A stretch of 64,000 nt of DNA, taken from assembly GCF_000381885.1 (NCBI RefSeq), contig NZ_KB907209.1, positions 470,478-534,477 on the forward strand, given 5' to 3'. The notes under the pieces were generated by a model that ran no database searches, was not told the DNA's origin, and worked only from the letters and a program-made list of their open reading frames with translations. Every line of letters begins with the position of its first letter. Positions within the stretch are counted from its first letter, which is position 1. Origin of the DNA: Actinomadura atramentaria DSM 43919. Lineage in GTDB: Bacteria; Actinomycetota; Actinomycetes; Streptosporangiales; Streptosporangiaceae. The position numbers and the translations under genes were made by a program. Below, piece after piece: positions 52,086 to 61,343 of this stretch.

Positions 52086-52682
52086 GTGACCGTCCGCCAG
52101 CCCCACCCGATCGAGGTCCGGTCGTACGAGATCCTGCGGTCCCGCGTCGACCTCTCCCCGATGCCCCCGCTGTGGCGGGCGGTGACCGAGCGGATCATCC
52201 ACGTCAGCGCCGACCTGGAGTACGCCGTCGATGTCGTCACCCGCGAGGACGACCTGCGCCGCGGCCTGGCCGCGCTGCGCGCGGGCGCGCCGATCGTCGC
52301 GGACGAGGGCATGGTCGTCGCCGGGATCACCGCCCGCCGCGCGGTGTGCGCGCTGGCCGACCCCGACACCGGGCGGCTCGCCCGCGCCGCCGGGATCTCC
52401 CGCGAGGCCGCCGCCGTCCGCAACGCCTACGCCGAGGTCGGGCCGGGCGCGCTGTGGGTCGTCGGGTCCGCGCCCGCCGCGCTGCGGGAGATCATCGCGC
52501 GGGACGTGCGGCCCGCGCTGGTCGTGGGGCTGCCGGTCGGGTTCGTGGACGCGGCCGCCGCCAAGGAGGCGCTGCGCGCCAGCGGGCTGCCGCAGGTCAG
52601 CAACGTCTCGGAGAAGGGCGGCTCCGCCGTCGCCGCCGCGGCCGTCAACGCGCTGCTCTACTCGACGGAGGCCACCCCGTGA
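52086..52682 (+). CDS. cobH: Precorrin-8X methylmutase (CobH/CbiC)
   Basis: Protein of 198 residues that moves the C11 methyl group to C12 to give hydrogenobyrinate. HPIEVRSYEILRSRVDL, RIIHVSADLEY, VADEGMVVAGI and the C-terminal GLPVGFVDAAAAKEAL are characteristic; the conserved catalytic His is in RIIHVS. GTG at 52086 follows AGGCAGGGA. Coupled to cobC by a 4-nt overlap. Confidence 0.95.
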   Translation: MTVRQPHPIEVRSYEILRSRVDLSPMPPLWRAVTERIIHVSADLEYAVDVVTREDDLRRGLAALRAGAPIVADEGMVVAGITARRAVCALADPDTGRLARAAGISREAAAVRNAYAEVGPGALWVVGSAPAALREIIARDVRPALVVGLPVGFVDAAAAKEALRASGLPQVSNVSEKGGSAVAAAAVNALLYSTEATP

Positions 52683-53701
52683 CCGCCCCCGGGATCGACC
52701 TGCGCCACCACGGCGACGCCGAGGTGGGCGGCGGGCTCGTCGACTTCGCCGTCAACGTCCGCACCGGGACGCCGCCGGAGTGGCTCGCCGAGCGGGTCCG
52801 CGCGTCCGTCGCGGACCTGGCCGCCTACCCCGACGCGACCGCCGCGACCGCCGCCGTCGCCGCCCGGCACGGCCGCGCGCCCGCCGAGGTGCTGCCGACC
52901 GCCGGGGCCGCCGAGGCGTTCGTGCTGCTCGCGCGGGTGCTCGCGCCGCGCCGCGCCGTCGTCGTCCACCCCCAGTTCACCGAGCCGGAGGCCGCGCTGC
53001 GCGCCGCCGGGCACGCCGTGGACCGGGTCGTCCTCGGCGGGGACTTCGCGCTGGACCCCGCCGCCGTCCCCGAGGACGCCGACCTCGTCATGATCGGCAA
53101 CCCGACGAACCCCACGTCGGTGCTGCACCCGGCCGCCGCCGTCGCGGCGCTGGCCCGGCCCGGCCGCCTCGTCGTGGTGGACGAGGCGTTCATGGACTGC
53201 GTCCCCGGCGAGCCCGAGAGCCTGGCCGGCGCGCTCCCGCCCGGCGTCGCGGTGATCCGCAGCCTCACCAAGACGTGGGGCCTGGCCGGGCTCCGCGCCG
53301 GATACGTCCTGGCCGCGCCCGCGCTGGTCGCCCGGCTCGCCGACGCGCAGCCGCTGTGGGCCGTGTCCACGCCCGCGCTCGCCGCGATGGAGGCGTGCTG
53401 CGCGCCGGCGGCCGTCGCGGAGGCGGACGCGTGGGCCGCCGCGATGGGCCGCGAACGCGACCGGCTGGCCGCCGAGCTGACCGGGCGCGGCATCCACGTC
53501 GTCCCCGGCGCGCGCGCCTCGTTCCTGTGCGTCCGGGTGCCCGACGCCCTCGGCATCCGCGCGCTGCTGCGCCAGCGCGGCTACGCCGTCCGGCGCGGCG
53601 ACACCTTCCCCGGCCTCGGCCCCGACTGGCTGCGCATCGCCGTCCGCGACCGCGCCGCCCACGACGGCCTGCTGAAGGTCCTCGCGGACCTCGGCGTCTG
53701 A
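52679..53701 (+). CDS. cobC: CobC/CobD-type PLP-dependent threonine-phosphate decarboxylase-like protein
   Basis: Protein of 340 residues of the class I/II aminotransferase fold. HGDAEVGGGLVDFAVNVR, NPTNPTSVLHP, VVDEAFMDCVPGE and the PLP-binding Lys in SLTKTWGLAGLRAGY (about 200) place it with CobC, which supplies the aminopropanol (phosphate) arm. GTG at 52679 overlaps cobH. Confidence 0.9.
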   Translation: MTAPGIDLRHHGDAEVGGGLVDFAVNVRTGTPPEWLAERVRASVADLAAYPDATAATAAVAARHGRAPAEVLPTAGAAEAFVLLARVLAPRRAVVVHPQFTEPEAALRAAGHAVDRVVLGGDFALDPAAVPEDADLVMIGNPTNPTSVLHPAAAVAALARPGRLVVVDEAFMDCVPGEPESLAGALPPGVAVIRSLTKTWGLAGLRAGYVLAAPALVARLADAQPLWAVSTPALAAMEACCAPAAVAEADAWAAAMGRERDRLAAELTGRGIHVVPGARASFLCVRVPDALGIRALLRQRGYAVRRGDTFPGLGPDWLRIAVRDRAAHDGLLKVLADLGV

Positions 53702-53725
53702 CCCCCGCAGAGCAAGGAGCCCCCG

Positions 53726-54796
53726 ATGCCCGCCGACCCGCTCCAGGAGACCCTGGCCGCGATCACGCCGCCCGACGACGCCGCGATCCGCGACGCCCGC
53801 GACCTGCAGAACCGGCTCACCAAGCCGCCCGGCTCCCTCGGCGTCCTGGAGGACGTGTCCGTCCGGCTCGCCGGGCTCGCCGGGCAGTGCCCGCCCCCGC
53901 CGCCCGAGCCCGCCGCCGTCGCCGTCTTCGCCGCCGACCACGGCGTCCACGCGCGCGGCGTCTCGCCGTGGCCGCAGGAGGTCACCGCGCAGATGGTCGC
54001 CAACTTCCTGGCCGGGGGCGCGGTCGTCAACGCGTTCGCCGGGCAGGTCGGGGCCTCGGTCACCGTCGTGGACGTCGGCGTCGCCGCCGACCTGCCCGCC
54101 GCGCCCGGCCTGCTGGACCGCAAGATCGCGCGCGGCACCGCCGACCTGGCCGCCGGGCCCGCGATGACGCCCGAGCAGGTCCGCCGGGCCGTCGCGACGG
54201 GCGTCGAGGTCGCCCGCGCGCTCGTCGCGGACGGCGCGCGCTGCCTGGTCACCGGGGACATGGGCATCGCCAACACCACCGCGTCCGCCGCGCTGATCGC
54301 CGCGTTCACCGGGCGGCCCGCCGCCGACGTCACCGGCCTCGGCACCGGCATCGACGCCGACACCCACGCCCGCAAGGTCGCGATCGTCGCGGGCGCGCTG
54401 GAGCGGCTGCCCGCCGGAGCCGACCCGCTGACGGTGCTGGCCGAGGTCGGCGGGCTGGAGCACGCCGCGCTCGCCGGGTACATCCTGGGCGGCGCGGCGC
54501 TGCGCGTGCCCGTCCTGCTGGACGGGGTGATCGCCGGGGCCGCCGCGCTCGCCGCCGCCGCGCTCGCCCCCGACGCCGTCGCCGCCTGCGTGGCCGGGCA
54601 CCGCTCCGCCGAGCCCGGCCACGCCGCCGCGCTGGCGCATCTGGGCGTCCGGCCGCTGGTGGACCTGGAGCTGCGGCTCGGCGAGGGCACCGGCGCGCTG
54701 CTGGCGCTGCCGCTCGTGCAGGCGGCCGTCCGGGTCCTGCACGAGGTCGCCACGTTCGACGCGGCGGGCGTCGCCGACAAGCGGGAGGAGTCGTAA
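53726..54796 (+). CDS. cobT: Nicotinate-nucleotide-dimethylbenzimidazole phosphoribosyltransferase
   Basis: Protein of 356 residues that makes alpha-ribazole phosphate for the lower ligand. Recognisable are LTKPPGSLGVLEDVSVRLAG, FAADHGVHARGVSPWPQEVTAQMV, GDMGIANTTASAAL and HRSAEPGHAAAL; the catalytic Glu is near the C terminus (LGEGTGALL). ATG at 53726 follows AAGGAG. Confidence 0.96.
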   Translation: MPADPLQETLAAITPPDDAAIRDARDLQNRLTKPPGSLGVLEDVSVRLAGLAGQCPPPPPEPAAVAVFAADHGVHARGVSPWPQEVTAQMVANFLAGGAVVNAFAGQVGASVTVVDVGVAADLPAAPGLLDRKIARGTADLAAGPAMTPEQVRRAVATGVEVARALVADGARCLVTGDMGIANTTASAALIAAFTGRPAADVTGLGTGIDADTHARKVAIVAGALERLPAGADPLTVLAEVGGLEHAALAGYILGGAALRVPVLLDGVIAGAAALAAAALAPDAVAACVAGHRSAEPGHAAALAHLGVRPLVDLELRLGEGTGALLALPLVQAAVRVLHEVATFDAAGVADKREES

Positions 54797-54946
54797 CGAC
54801 CTGGTCACGGTATGGGCCGGTGCCGCACATCGGCGGCTCCGGCGCTCTCCATCGACCCGCCGTTCCGAGTACCTTTATGCGCAAAGAACCATGTCCGTCA
54901 CGCTCGTCCGAGAACGACCGTCCAGACTGATCGAGAGACCCACGCC

Positions 54947-56185
54947 GTGCCCCCGTACCTGCTCGGACTCCGGCTCGCCGGACGACGCGTCCTCGTCGTC
55001 GGCGGCGGTCGCGTCGCCCAGCGCCGCGTGCCCGCCCTGCTGGCCGCCGGAGCCGACGTGGTCCTGGTGTCGCCCGAGATCACGCCGTCCCTGGAGGACC
55101 TGGTCGCGGCGGGCCGCCTCACCTGGCACCGCCGGACGTACGAGCGCGGCGACTGCGCCGGGGCGTGGCTCGTGCAGGCCGTCACCGACGACGGCAAGGT
55201 CAACGCCGCCGTCGTGGCCGAGGCCGAGACCGCGCGGATCTGGTCGGTCCGCGCCGACGACGCCGACGCCTCGCCCGGCTGGACGCCCGCCAGCGGCCAG
55301 GTCGGCGAGACCACCGTCGGCGTGCTGTCCGGCGGCGACCCGCGCCGCGCGGCCGGGCTCCGCGACGCCATCGTGGACGGCGTCCGCGACGGCGGCCTGG
55401 CGTCCCGGCACTCGCGGCGCAAGCCCGTGGGCGTCGCGCTCGTCGGCGGCGGGCCCGGCGACCCCGGGCTGATCACCGTCCGGGGGCGGCAGCTCCTGGC
55501 GATGGCCGACGTCGTCGTGACCGACCGGCTCGCGCCCCGCGAGCTGCTGGACGAGCTGGCCCCGGACGTCGAGGTGATCGACGCCGCCAAGATCCCCTAC
55601 GGGCGCACCGTCCCGCAGGAGAGCATCAACGACTACCTCGTGGAGCACGCCAAGCAGGGCAGGTTCGTCGTGCGGCTCAAGGGCGGCGACCCGTTCGTCT
55701 TCGGACGCGGCGGCGAGGAGGCCCTGCACTGCGCCCGGCACGGCGTCCCGGTGACGGTCGTCCCCGGCATCACCAGCGCCGTCGCCGTCCCCGGCGCGGC
55801 CGGGGTGCCGGTGACGCACCGCGGCGTGTCGCAGGAGTTCCACGTCGTGTCGGCGCACGTCCCGCCCGGACACCCCGCGTCCACGGTCGACTGGGCCGCG
55901 CTCGCCGCGTCCAAGGGCACGCTCGTGCTGCTGATGGCCGTCGAGCGCATGGAACTGATCACCGAAGCCCTCATAGGCTATGGTCGGTCGTCCGACACGC
56001 CGGTCGCCGTGGTGCAGGAGGGGACGCTCCCGGGCCAGCGTTCGCTGACGGCGACCCTGGCGACGGTCGCGGGCGAGATGCGCGCCGCCGGAGTCCGGCC
56101 ACCGGCGATAGCGATCGTGGGCGACGTCGTCACCGTGGCACAGGAGATCGACACGTTGCGAGCCGACTTGGGACGGGATCCGTGA
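54947..56185 (+). CDS. cysG: Siroheme synthase-like CysG (precorrin-2 dehydrogenase plus uroporphyrinogen-III methyltransferase)
   Basis: Protein of 412 residues. The N-terminal Met8-like NAD-binding domain has VLVVGGGRVAQRRVPALLAAGA. The C-terminal SUMT (CobA) has LVGGGPGDPGLITVRGRQLL, VVTDRLAP, VRLKGGDPFVFGRGGEE and GITSAVAVPGAAGVPVTHRG. It makes precorrin-2 for cobalamin and siroheme. GTG at 54947; the 150-base gap before it contains a locally AT-rich patch that could be a promoter. It overlaps the GTPase gene by 4 nt. Confidence 0.93.
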   Translation: MPPYLLGLRLAGRRVLVVGGGRVAQRRVPALLAAGADVVLVSPEITPSLEDLVAAGRLTWHRRTYERGDCAGAWLVQAVTDDGKVNAAVVAEAETARIWSVRADDADASPGWTPASGQVGETTVGVLSGGDPRRAAGLRDAIVDGVRDGGLASRHSRRKPVGVALVGGGPGDPGLITVRGRQLLAMADVVVTDRLAPRELLDELAPDVEVIDAAKIPYGRTVPQESINDYLVEHAKQGRFVVRLKGGDPFVFGRGGEEALHCARHGVPVTVVPGITSAVAVPGAAGVPVTHRGVSQEFHVVSAHVPPGHPASTVDWAALAASKGTLVLLMAVERMELITEALIGYGRSSDTPVAVVQEGTLPGQRSLTATLATVAGEMRAAGVRPPAIAIVGDVVTVAQEIDTLRADLGRDP

Positions 56186-58083
56186 CCTCCCCCGCAGACC
56201 GAAGCGCCGTCCAGGACGGCGCCGCCGACCCCGACGGGCCGGGCGCGCCCGCCGAGACACCAGACAAGGACCGCCCCGTCGAGACGAACAGCACCGCCGC
56301 CGGAGAGCCCGCCGAGCCCGCGGTGCCCGCGCCCGCCGTCCGCACCGAGGCCGTCGCCCGGACCGGCGCGGGCACGGTCCGGCCCGGTTCGCTGACCGTC
56401 CGCCAGCGCGCCCTGACCGAGGCGCTCACCGCCCTGCGCGAACGGCTCGGCGCGTTCGAGTTCGTCCTGGACCTGCCCGGCGTCGAGGACGCCCGCGAAG
56501 CCCGCTCCGAACTGGGCAACCAGCTCGAGGACTACGTCCTGCCGCGCGTCCAGGCCGCCGGGACGCCGATGCTCGTCGTCCTCGGCGGCTCCACCGGCGC
56601 GGGCAAGTCCACGCTGGTCAACACGCTCGTCGGCACCCGCGTCAGCGCCACCGGCGTGCTCCGGCCCACCACCAGCAGCCCGATCCTGGTCTGCCACCCC
56701 GACCACGCCGACTGGTTCCTCGAAGGCCCGCTGCTGCCCGGCATGGGCCGCGTCCGCGGCCCCGCGCCCGACGCCATCGCGGGCGACCAGCTCGTCGTCA
56801 TCGCCAGCGAGTCCCTGCCGCCCGGCCTCGCCCTGCTCGACAGCCCCGACTTCGACTCGGTCTTCGAGGACCACTACGAGTTCGCCACCAAGCTGATGGC
56901 CGCCGCCGACCTGTGGCTGTGCGTCACCACCGCCGCCCGCTACGCCGACGCGCAGGTCTGGGACATGATCGGCCGCGCCCGCGACAACGGCGCCACCATC
57001 GGCGTCGTGCTGTCGCGCGTCCCGCAGGGCGCGGGGTCCGAGGTGGTCGAGCACTTCCAGACGATGCTGGACGAGCGCGGCATCGGCACCGCCCGCCGCT
57101 TCACCGTCCCCGAGACCCGCATCGAGGACAGCCGCCTGCCCGAGGAGGCCGTCGAGGAGGTCCGCGGCTGGCTCACCGGCGTCGCCGAGAGCGCCGCCGA
57201 CCGCGAGGTCGTGGTGTCCGAGACGCTCGCCGCCGTGCTGGACAGCTTCCGCACCCGCGTCCCGGAGATCGCCCGGCACGTCGAGGCGCAGGCCGAGCAG
57301 CGCGCCGAGCTGGCCCGGATCGTGGAGGGCGCCTACGGCACCGCGCTCGCCGAACTGGACGAGGCCACCCGCAACGGCTCCCTGCTGCGCGGCGAGGTGC
57401 TCGCCCGCTGGCAGGACTTCGCGGGCACCGGCGACCTGCTGCGCTCGCTCCGCGTCCGCGGCCGGGGCAAGGGCGCCAAGCGCGGCGCGCGGCGGCACCG
57501 CAGCCCGAGCCGCGTCCGCGCGCTGAAGTCCGCGCTGCGCGCCGGGCTCGAATCGCTCATCGTCTCGTCCGCCGAGCACGCCGCCGAGCAGGTCCTGGCG
57601 GGCTGGCGGGAGCACCCGGCGGGCGGGCCCGTGCTGGCCCGGCCGTCCTCGGCGCTCGGCACCGCCTCGCCCGAGCTGGCGCGGCGCGTCACCCGGGCCG
57701 TCAGCTCCTGGCAGGACCACGTGCAGGAGCTGGTCCGCACCGAGGGCGTGACCAAGCGCTCGGTCGCCAAGCTCGTCTCGTTCGACGCCGAGGCGGTCTC
57801 GCTCGTCCTGATGATCGGGCTGCTCGGCTTCGGCACCTCCGACGTCGCCGTCGAGGCCGGCACCAGCGCCGTCCCGCAACGCCTGCTCAAAGCCCTCTTC
57901 GGGGCCGAGTCGCTGCGCGGCATGGGCGCCAAGGCCCGCGCCGACCTGCGCAGCCGCATCGGCATGATCTTCGACGAGGAGGCGATCAGGTTCGGCCAGG
58001 CGCTGGACGCGGCCGGCATCCCCGACCAGACCGTCCCCGCGCGCCTCCTGCAGGCCGCCCGCACCCTGGAGGCCGCCCGATGA
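56182..58083 (+). CDS. Dynamin-like GTPase, first of a pair
   Basis: Protein of 633 residues. After a disordered acidic N terminus (about 1-70), the GTPase domain has P-loop LGGSTGAGKSTLVN near 134-147, RPTTSSP as switch I and LLDSPDFDSV as G3. A long helical region follows, with a hydrophobic segment (about 530-560: VSLVLMIGLLGFGTSDVAV). Paired actinobacterial dynamins act at membranes, for example in sporulation septation in Streptomyces. GTG at 56182 overlaps cysG. Confidence 0.83.
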   Translation: MTSPADRSAVQDGAADPDGPGAPAETPDKDRPVETNSTAAGEPAEPAVPAPAVRTEAVARTGAGTVRPGSLTVRQRALTEALTALRERLGAFEFVLDLPGVEDAREARSELGNQLEDYVLPRVQAAGTPMLVVLGGSTGAGKSTLVNTLVGTRVSATGVLRPTTSSPILVCHPDHADWFLEGPLLPGMGRVRGPAPDAIAGDQLVVIASESLPPGLALLDSPDFDSVFEDHYEFATKLMAAADLWLCVTTAARYADAQVWDMIGRARDNGATIGVVLSRVPQGAGSEVVEHFQTMLDERGIGTARRFTVPETRIEDSRLPEEAVEEVRGWLTGVAESAADREVVVSETLAAVLDSFRTRVPEIARHVEAQAEQRAELARIVEGAYGTALAELDEATRNGSLLRGEVLARWQDFAGTGDLLRSLRVRGRGKGAKRGARRHRSPSRVRALKSALRAGLESLIVSSAEHAAEQVLAGWREHPAGGPVLARPSSALGTASPELARRVTRAVSSWQDHVQELVRTEGVTKRSVAKLVSFDAEAVSLVLMIGLLGFGTSDVAVEAGTSAVPQRLLKALFGAESLRGMGAKARADLRSRIGMIFDEEAIRFGQALDAAGIPDQTVPARLLQAARTLEAAR

Positions 58084-59735
58084 CCACCTCCGCGCTCCCG
58101 GCGGAGTCCGCCCGGGCCGAGCCCGCCGGCGCGGCCGCGCTGAGCGCCCGCCTCGACGGCCTCGCGCGGCTCGCGGCCGACGGCGAGGACCGCGTCGACC
58201 GCGCTCTTCTCGACGACGCCCGCGTCCTGCTGGACCGCGCCGGGCAGCGGCTGAAGCTGTCGGGCGACCACACCGTCGTGACGCTGGCGGGCGGCACCGG
58301 CAGCGGCAAGTCGTCGCTGTTCAACGCCGTCTGCGGGCTCGACCTGTCGCCGACCGGCGTGCGGCGGCCGATGACGTCCAAGGCCCACGCCTGCGTGTGG
58401 GGGCTGGACGGGGCCGGGCCGCTGCTCGACTGGCTCGACGTGGACAAACGCCACCGCTACGCCCGCGCCAGCGCCCTGGACAACCGCGCCGACCAGTCGC
58501 TGCAGGGGCTGGTGCTCATCGACCTGCCCGACCACGACTCCATCCAGGCCGTCCACCGCGCCGAGGTCGACCGGTTCGTCACGATCGCGGACCTGCTGGT
58601 CTGGGTCGTGGACCCGCAGAAGTACGCGGACGCGGCCCTGCACCGCAACTACATCGTCCCGTTCGCCCGGTACGCGGCGGTCACGCTGATCGTCCTGAAC
58701 CAGGTCGACAAGCTCCAGCCCGGCGAGGTCGACGACTGCGTCGCGGACCTGCGCCGCCTGCTGGAGGCCGAGGGCCTGGCCAAGCCGAAGATCATCACCA
58801 CGTCGGCGGTCGCGGCGGACGGCATCGACGGGCTCCGCACCGTGCTCACCGAGACCGTCGCGGCGCGCGAGGCCGGGGCGGCGCGGCTCGCCACCGACCT
58901 CGACCGGCTCGCGGACCGGTTCCTCGTCCACCGCTCCGACGAGGAGCCGCCCACCGCCGTGCCCGCCGCCAAGCGCGACGAGCTCGTCGGGGAGCTGACC
59001 GACGCGGCCGGGGCGCCCGCCGTCGCCGAGGCGATGGAGAGCGCCTACGAGCTGCGCGCCGCCGACTTCGTGGGCTGGCCCGTCCACGCCCTGATCGCCC
59101 GGCTGCGCAGCGACCCGCTGCGCCGCATGCGGCTCACCGAGTTGCGCGACGAGCTGCGCGGCGCGTTCACCGGGCCGGTCGGCGCGCAGCAGGGCGACGT
59201 GGACAACGCCCTGGTCAAGGTGACCGAGGGGTACGCCGACGCGCTGCCCGAGGCGTGGGCGCGGTCCGTCCGCGCCGCCGCGCGCACCCACGCGCACGAC
59301 CTGCCGGAGGCGCTCGGCTCGTCCCTGCGCGACGTGCTGCCGGGCTTCAACCAGGTGCCGCGCTGGTGGTGGCTGGTGAAGACGTGGCAGTACTTCCTCG
59401 CGCTCGCCACCGTGCTCGGGCTCGGGTGGATCGGCGTGCTCGTCGTGTATGCGATCATCGGGGCGGACTCGGGGACGAACCGGCTGCTGGGCGACGCCGG
59501 GCTGATCCCGTACATCGCCGTCCTCGCCGTCTGCATGCTGGGCATGGGCTGGCTGACGTCGGCGGCGTGCCGGAACATGGCGGCGCTGTCGTCCGCCAAG
59601 CACGGCGAACGGTTGGAACGCCACATGCGCGAACGCATCGAACGGCTCGCGGACGCCAAGGTCATCCGGCCGATCGGCGAGGAACTGGCCCGGTACGCGC
59701 GGTTCCGCGCGGACGTGGAGACGCTGCGCGGCTGA
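58080..59735 (+). CDS. Dynamin-like/YfjP-type GTPase, second of a pair
   Basis: Protein of 551 residues. P-loop LAGGTGSGKSSLFN near 69-82, LIDLPDHDS as G3 and NQVDK as G4. Near the C terminus are two membrane helices (about 435-490: FLALATVLGLGWIGVLVVYAII and LIPYIAVLAVCMLGMGWL). ATG at 58080 overlaps the first GTPase by 4 nt. The tandem arrangement with one membrane-anchored partner suggests a heteromeric membrane-remodelling pair. Confidence 0.86.
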   Translation: MTTSALPAESARAEPAGAAALSARLDGLARLAADGEDRVDRALLDDARVLLDRAGQRLKLSGDHTVVTLAGGTGSGKSSLFNAVCGLDLSPTGVRRPMTSKAHACVWGLDGAGPLLDWLDVDKRHRYARASALDNRADQSLQGLVLIDLPDHDSIQAVHRAEVDRFVTIADLLVWVVDPQKYADAALHRNYIVPFARYAAVTLIVLNQVDKLQPGEVDDCVADLRRLLEAEGLAKPKIITTSAVAADGIDGLRTVLTETVAAREAGAARLATDLDRLADRFLVHRSDEEPPTAVPAAKRDELVGELTDAAGAPAVAEAMESAYELRAADFVGWPVHALIARLRSDPLRRMRLTELRDELRGAFTGPVGAQQGDVDNALVKVTEGYADALPEAWARSVRAAARTHAHDLPEALGSSLRDVLPGFNQVPRWWWLVKTWQYFLALATVLGLGWIGVLVVYAIIGADSGTNRLLGDAGLIPYIAVLAVCMLGMGWLTSAACRNMAALSSAKHGERLERHMRERIERLADAKVIRPIGEELARYARFRADVETLRG

Positions 59736-59839
59736 GGGTTATCCACAGGCGGCCGCCGGTTTTCCTTTCTCGACGGCCCGTGCCGCAGCGTGGTCCCCGT
59801 GCCGCGAGCCGCCCGGGCTCGCGGCTTCCCAGGGAGGCC

Positions 59840-60385
59840 ATGTTGAACGAGGCGCAGATCACCGTCACCGGCTGGGTCGCCGCCGAGCCCTTCTACTCCG
59901 TCACCGCGAACGGCACGCCGTTCGTGTCGCTGCGGGTCGGCTGCACGCCGCGCCGCTTCGACCGGCAGACCGGCCAGTGGCAGGACTCCGACACGATGTT
60001 CCTGACCGTGCAGTGCTGGAAGGCGCTGGCCGACAACGTCCACGCGTCGGAGTTCCGGCGCGGGTACCCGGTGGTCGTCACCGGGCGGCTGCGCATCCGC
60101 CAGTACGAGAAGGACGGGGTGGGGCGGTTCGCCGCCGAGATCGACGCGCTCACGGTCGGGCCGGACCTGAACCGGGGGACGGCCGACTTCCGGCCGGTGA
60201 CGCGGTCGGCGGGCCTGAGCGAGGACGAGCGCCGCGAGGCGACCGAGGCGACGGACCACTGGGCGGCCGCGGGTCCGCTGACGGCCCCGCCCGACCAGCC
60301 CGCCGAGACCTCTTCCACACCCCAGTCCGCCGCGGCGTCCGCCGCCCCGCCCACCCCGGAACGCCGCCGCGCCGAAGCCGCCTGA
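59840..60385 (+). CDS. Single-stranded DNA-binding protein (paralogue)
   Basis: Protein of 181 residues. An OB fold (residues 1-110: ITVTGWVAAEPFYSV, FVSLRVGCTPRRFDRQTGQWQDSDTMFLTVQCWKALADNV, GYPVVVTGRLRIRQYEKDG) is followed by an acidic, Pro/Ala-rich tail. It lacks the acidic DDDIPF-type tip that recruits partners in the housekeeping SSB, so it is probably the second actinobacterial SSB. ATG at 59840 follows GGGAGG. Confidence 0.88.
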   Translation: MLNEAQITVTGWVAAEPFYSVTANGTPFVSLRVGCTPRRFDRQTGQWQDSDTMFLTVQCWKALADNVHASEFRRGYPVVVTGRLRIRQYEKDGVGRFAAEIDALTVGPDLNRGTADFRPVTRSAGLSEDERREATEATDHWAAAGPLTAPPDQPAETSSTPQSAAASAAPPTPERRRAEAA

Positions 60386-60415
60386 TCTCCGGCTTCACCA
60401 GCGAGAACACCGGTC

Positions 60416-60445
60416 CCGGGCGCGGCGGCCGACCGCCGCGCCCGG
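60416..60445 (+). terminator. Hairpin terminator after ssb
   Basis: A perfect 13-bp stem (CCGGGCGCGGCGG at 60416-60428 with its complement at 60433-60445) and a 4-base CCGA loop, 31 bases after the ssb stop. No T-run. Confidence 0.8.
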
Positions 60446-61313
60446 TCCCGCGGGGCGCGCGACGCGCATGGGCGGCGCGTGGTCTTCGGGCCGCGCGGAG
60501 GTAGGGGAGGGCTGGCTTCGGGGGTAGCGGGATTAGGCGCGGCGCGCCGCCGGAAACACCGCGTCGGCCCGCCGACCGCGCGCAGAATCGAAGCGTGCGT
60601 CGGGTGGGTCCGGCGCGAGGCGGCGGGCGGGGTCGCGGACGGTCACGGATCTCGGGACGCGTGGCACGGCATGTTCCGGGGACGGTACAGGGATGCCCAT
60701 GAGCGTCACAGACGGTGGTCTAGTGATTGCAAAAAGTCGCCGCAGGGTCTTTCGCCAACGTAAAGTTCTCGGTACTGTCGGTAATCACGCGTCGGGTTCG
60801 GCGGGCGAGGGGAGGTCCGGCGTGCGGGACGAACGCGGCACGGCGTGGCCGGTCTGCCGCCGCCCGGTCGGCACACGGCACGGCTCGTCAGGGAACGGTC
60901 CGTTCGGCGAGAACGAGCACCCGCACACGTCCGCGCGCGCGATCCGACGGCCTCGCGAGGCGCAGGGCCGGGTCGGGAGCCGGGTTCGGGGGCGCGGGGC
61001 GGGTTCCGGGCGGATCGCGGACCGCGATACCCACGGCCGGGCCGTCGTCGTGCGGGCGGGCGGCGAGCGGGTGTCGCGGTCATGATCCGGCTCCGTCCCC
61101 CATCGCGGGGGCGCCGTCCGTGCGCCGCCCCCGCGCGGTGGGGGTCGCGGGCCGCCTTAGATCCAGGAAACGCCACGCATGATCTCTCCCCCTCCGAATG
61201 TGCTGAGGCCGACGGATTCGCTGGCCGTGTGGTGGATGGCCCTGTGGCCACCGACTTGTGCGTTATCGAAGCTACCGGTTTCCGGCGCGCTACGCACACG
61301 TTGCAACTATCGT
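60446..61313. other. Gene-free stretch before the diguanylate cyclase
   Basis: No frame here has convincing coding character; the longest (60693-61085) is Arg/Gly-rich and shadow-like. Two AT-richer islands stand out: 60720-60790, whose ends GTGATT (60723-60728) and AATCAC can pair around it, and 61200-61340 next to the cyclase gene. A G/C-rich hairpin zone lies at about 61095-61150. It could hold a long leader, an RNA gene or a regulatory region; nothing is identified. Confidence 0.5.
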
Positions 61314-61328
61314 GTTACACAACGTGAT
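61297..61328 (+). promoter_or_regulatory. BldD-like box and inverted repeat upstream of the diguanylate cyclase
   Basis: GTTACACAACGTGAT at 61314-61328 fits the BldD consensus nTnACnC(A/T)GnGTnAn (recalled from Streptomyces work) at every fixed position but one (A for G). An overlapping 7-bp inverted repeat, CACGTTG at 61297-61303 and CAACGTG at 61320-61326, encloses it. It ends 15 bases before the start codon, a position suited to repression. Confidence 0.55.
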
Positions 61329-61343
61329 GCATAGGGGGGAAGG

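Noticed and set aside
52231..54930. 899-residue Arg/Pro-rich frame over cobH, cobC and cobT
   Set aside because: Out-of-frame shadow of three well-recognised cobalamin genes.
60693..61085. 130-residue open frame in the gene-poor stretch
   Set aside because: Composition is Arg/Gly/Ser-rich without fold-like pattern, there is no clear ribosome site, and overlapping frames of equal quality exist.
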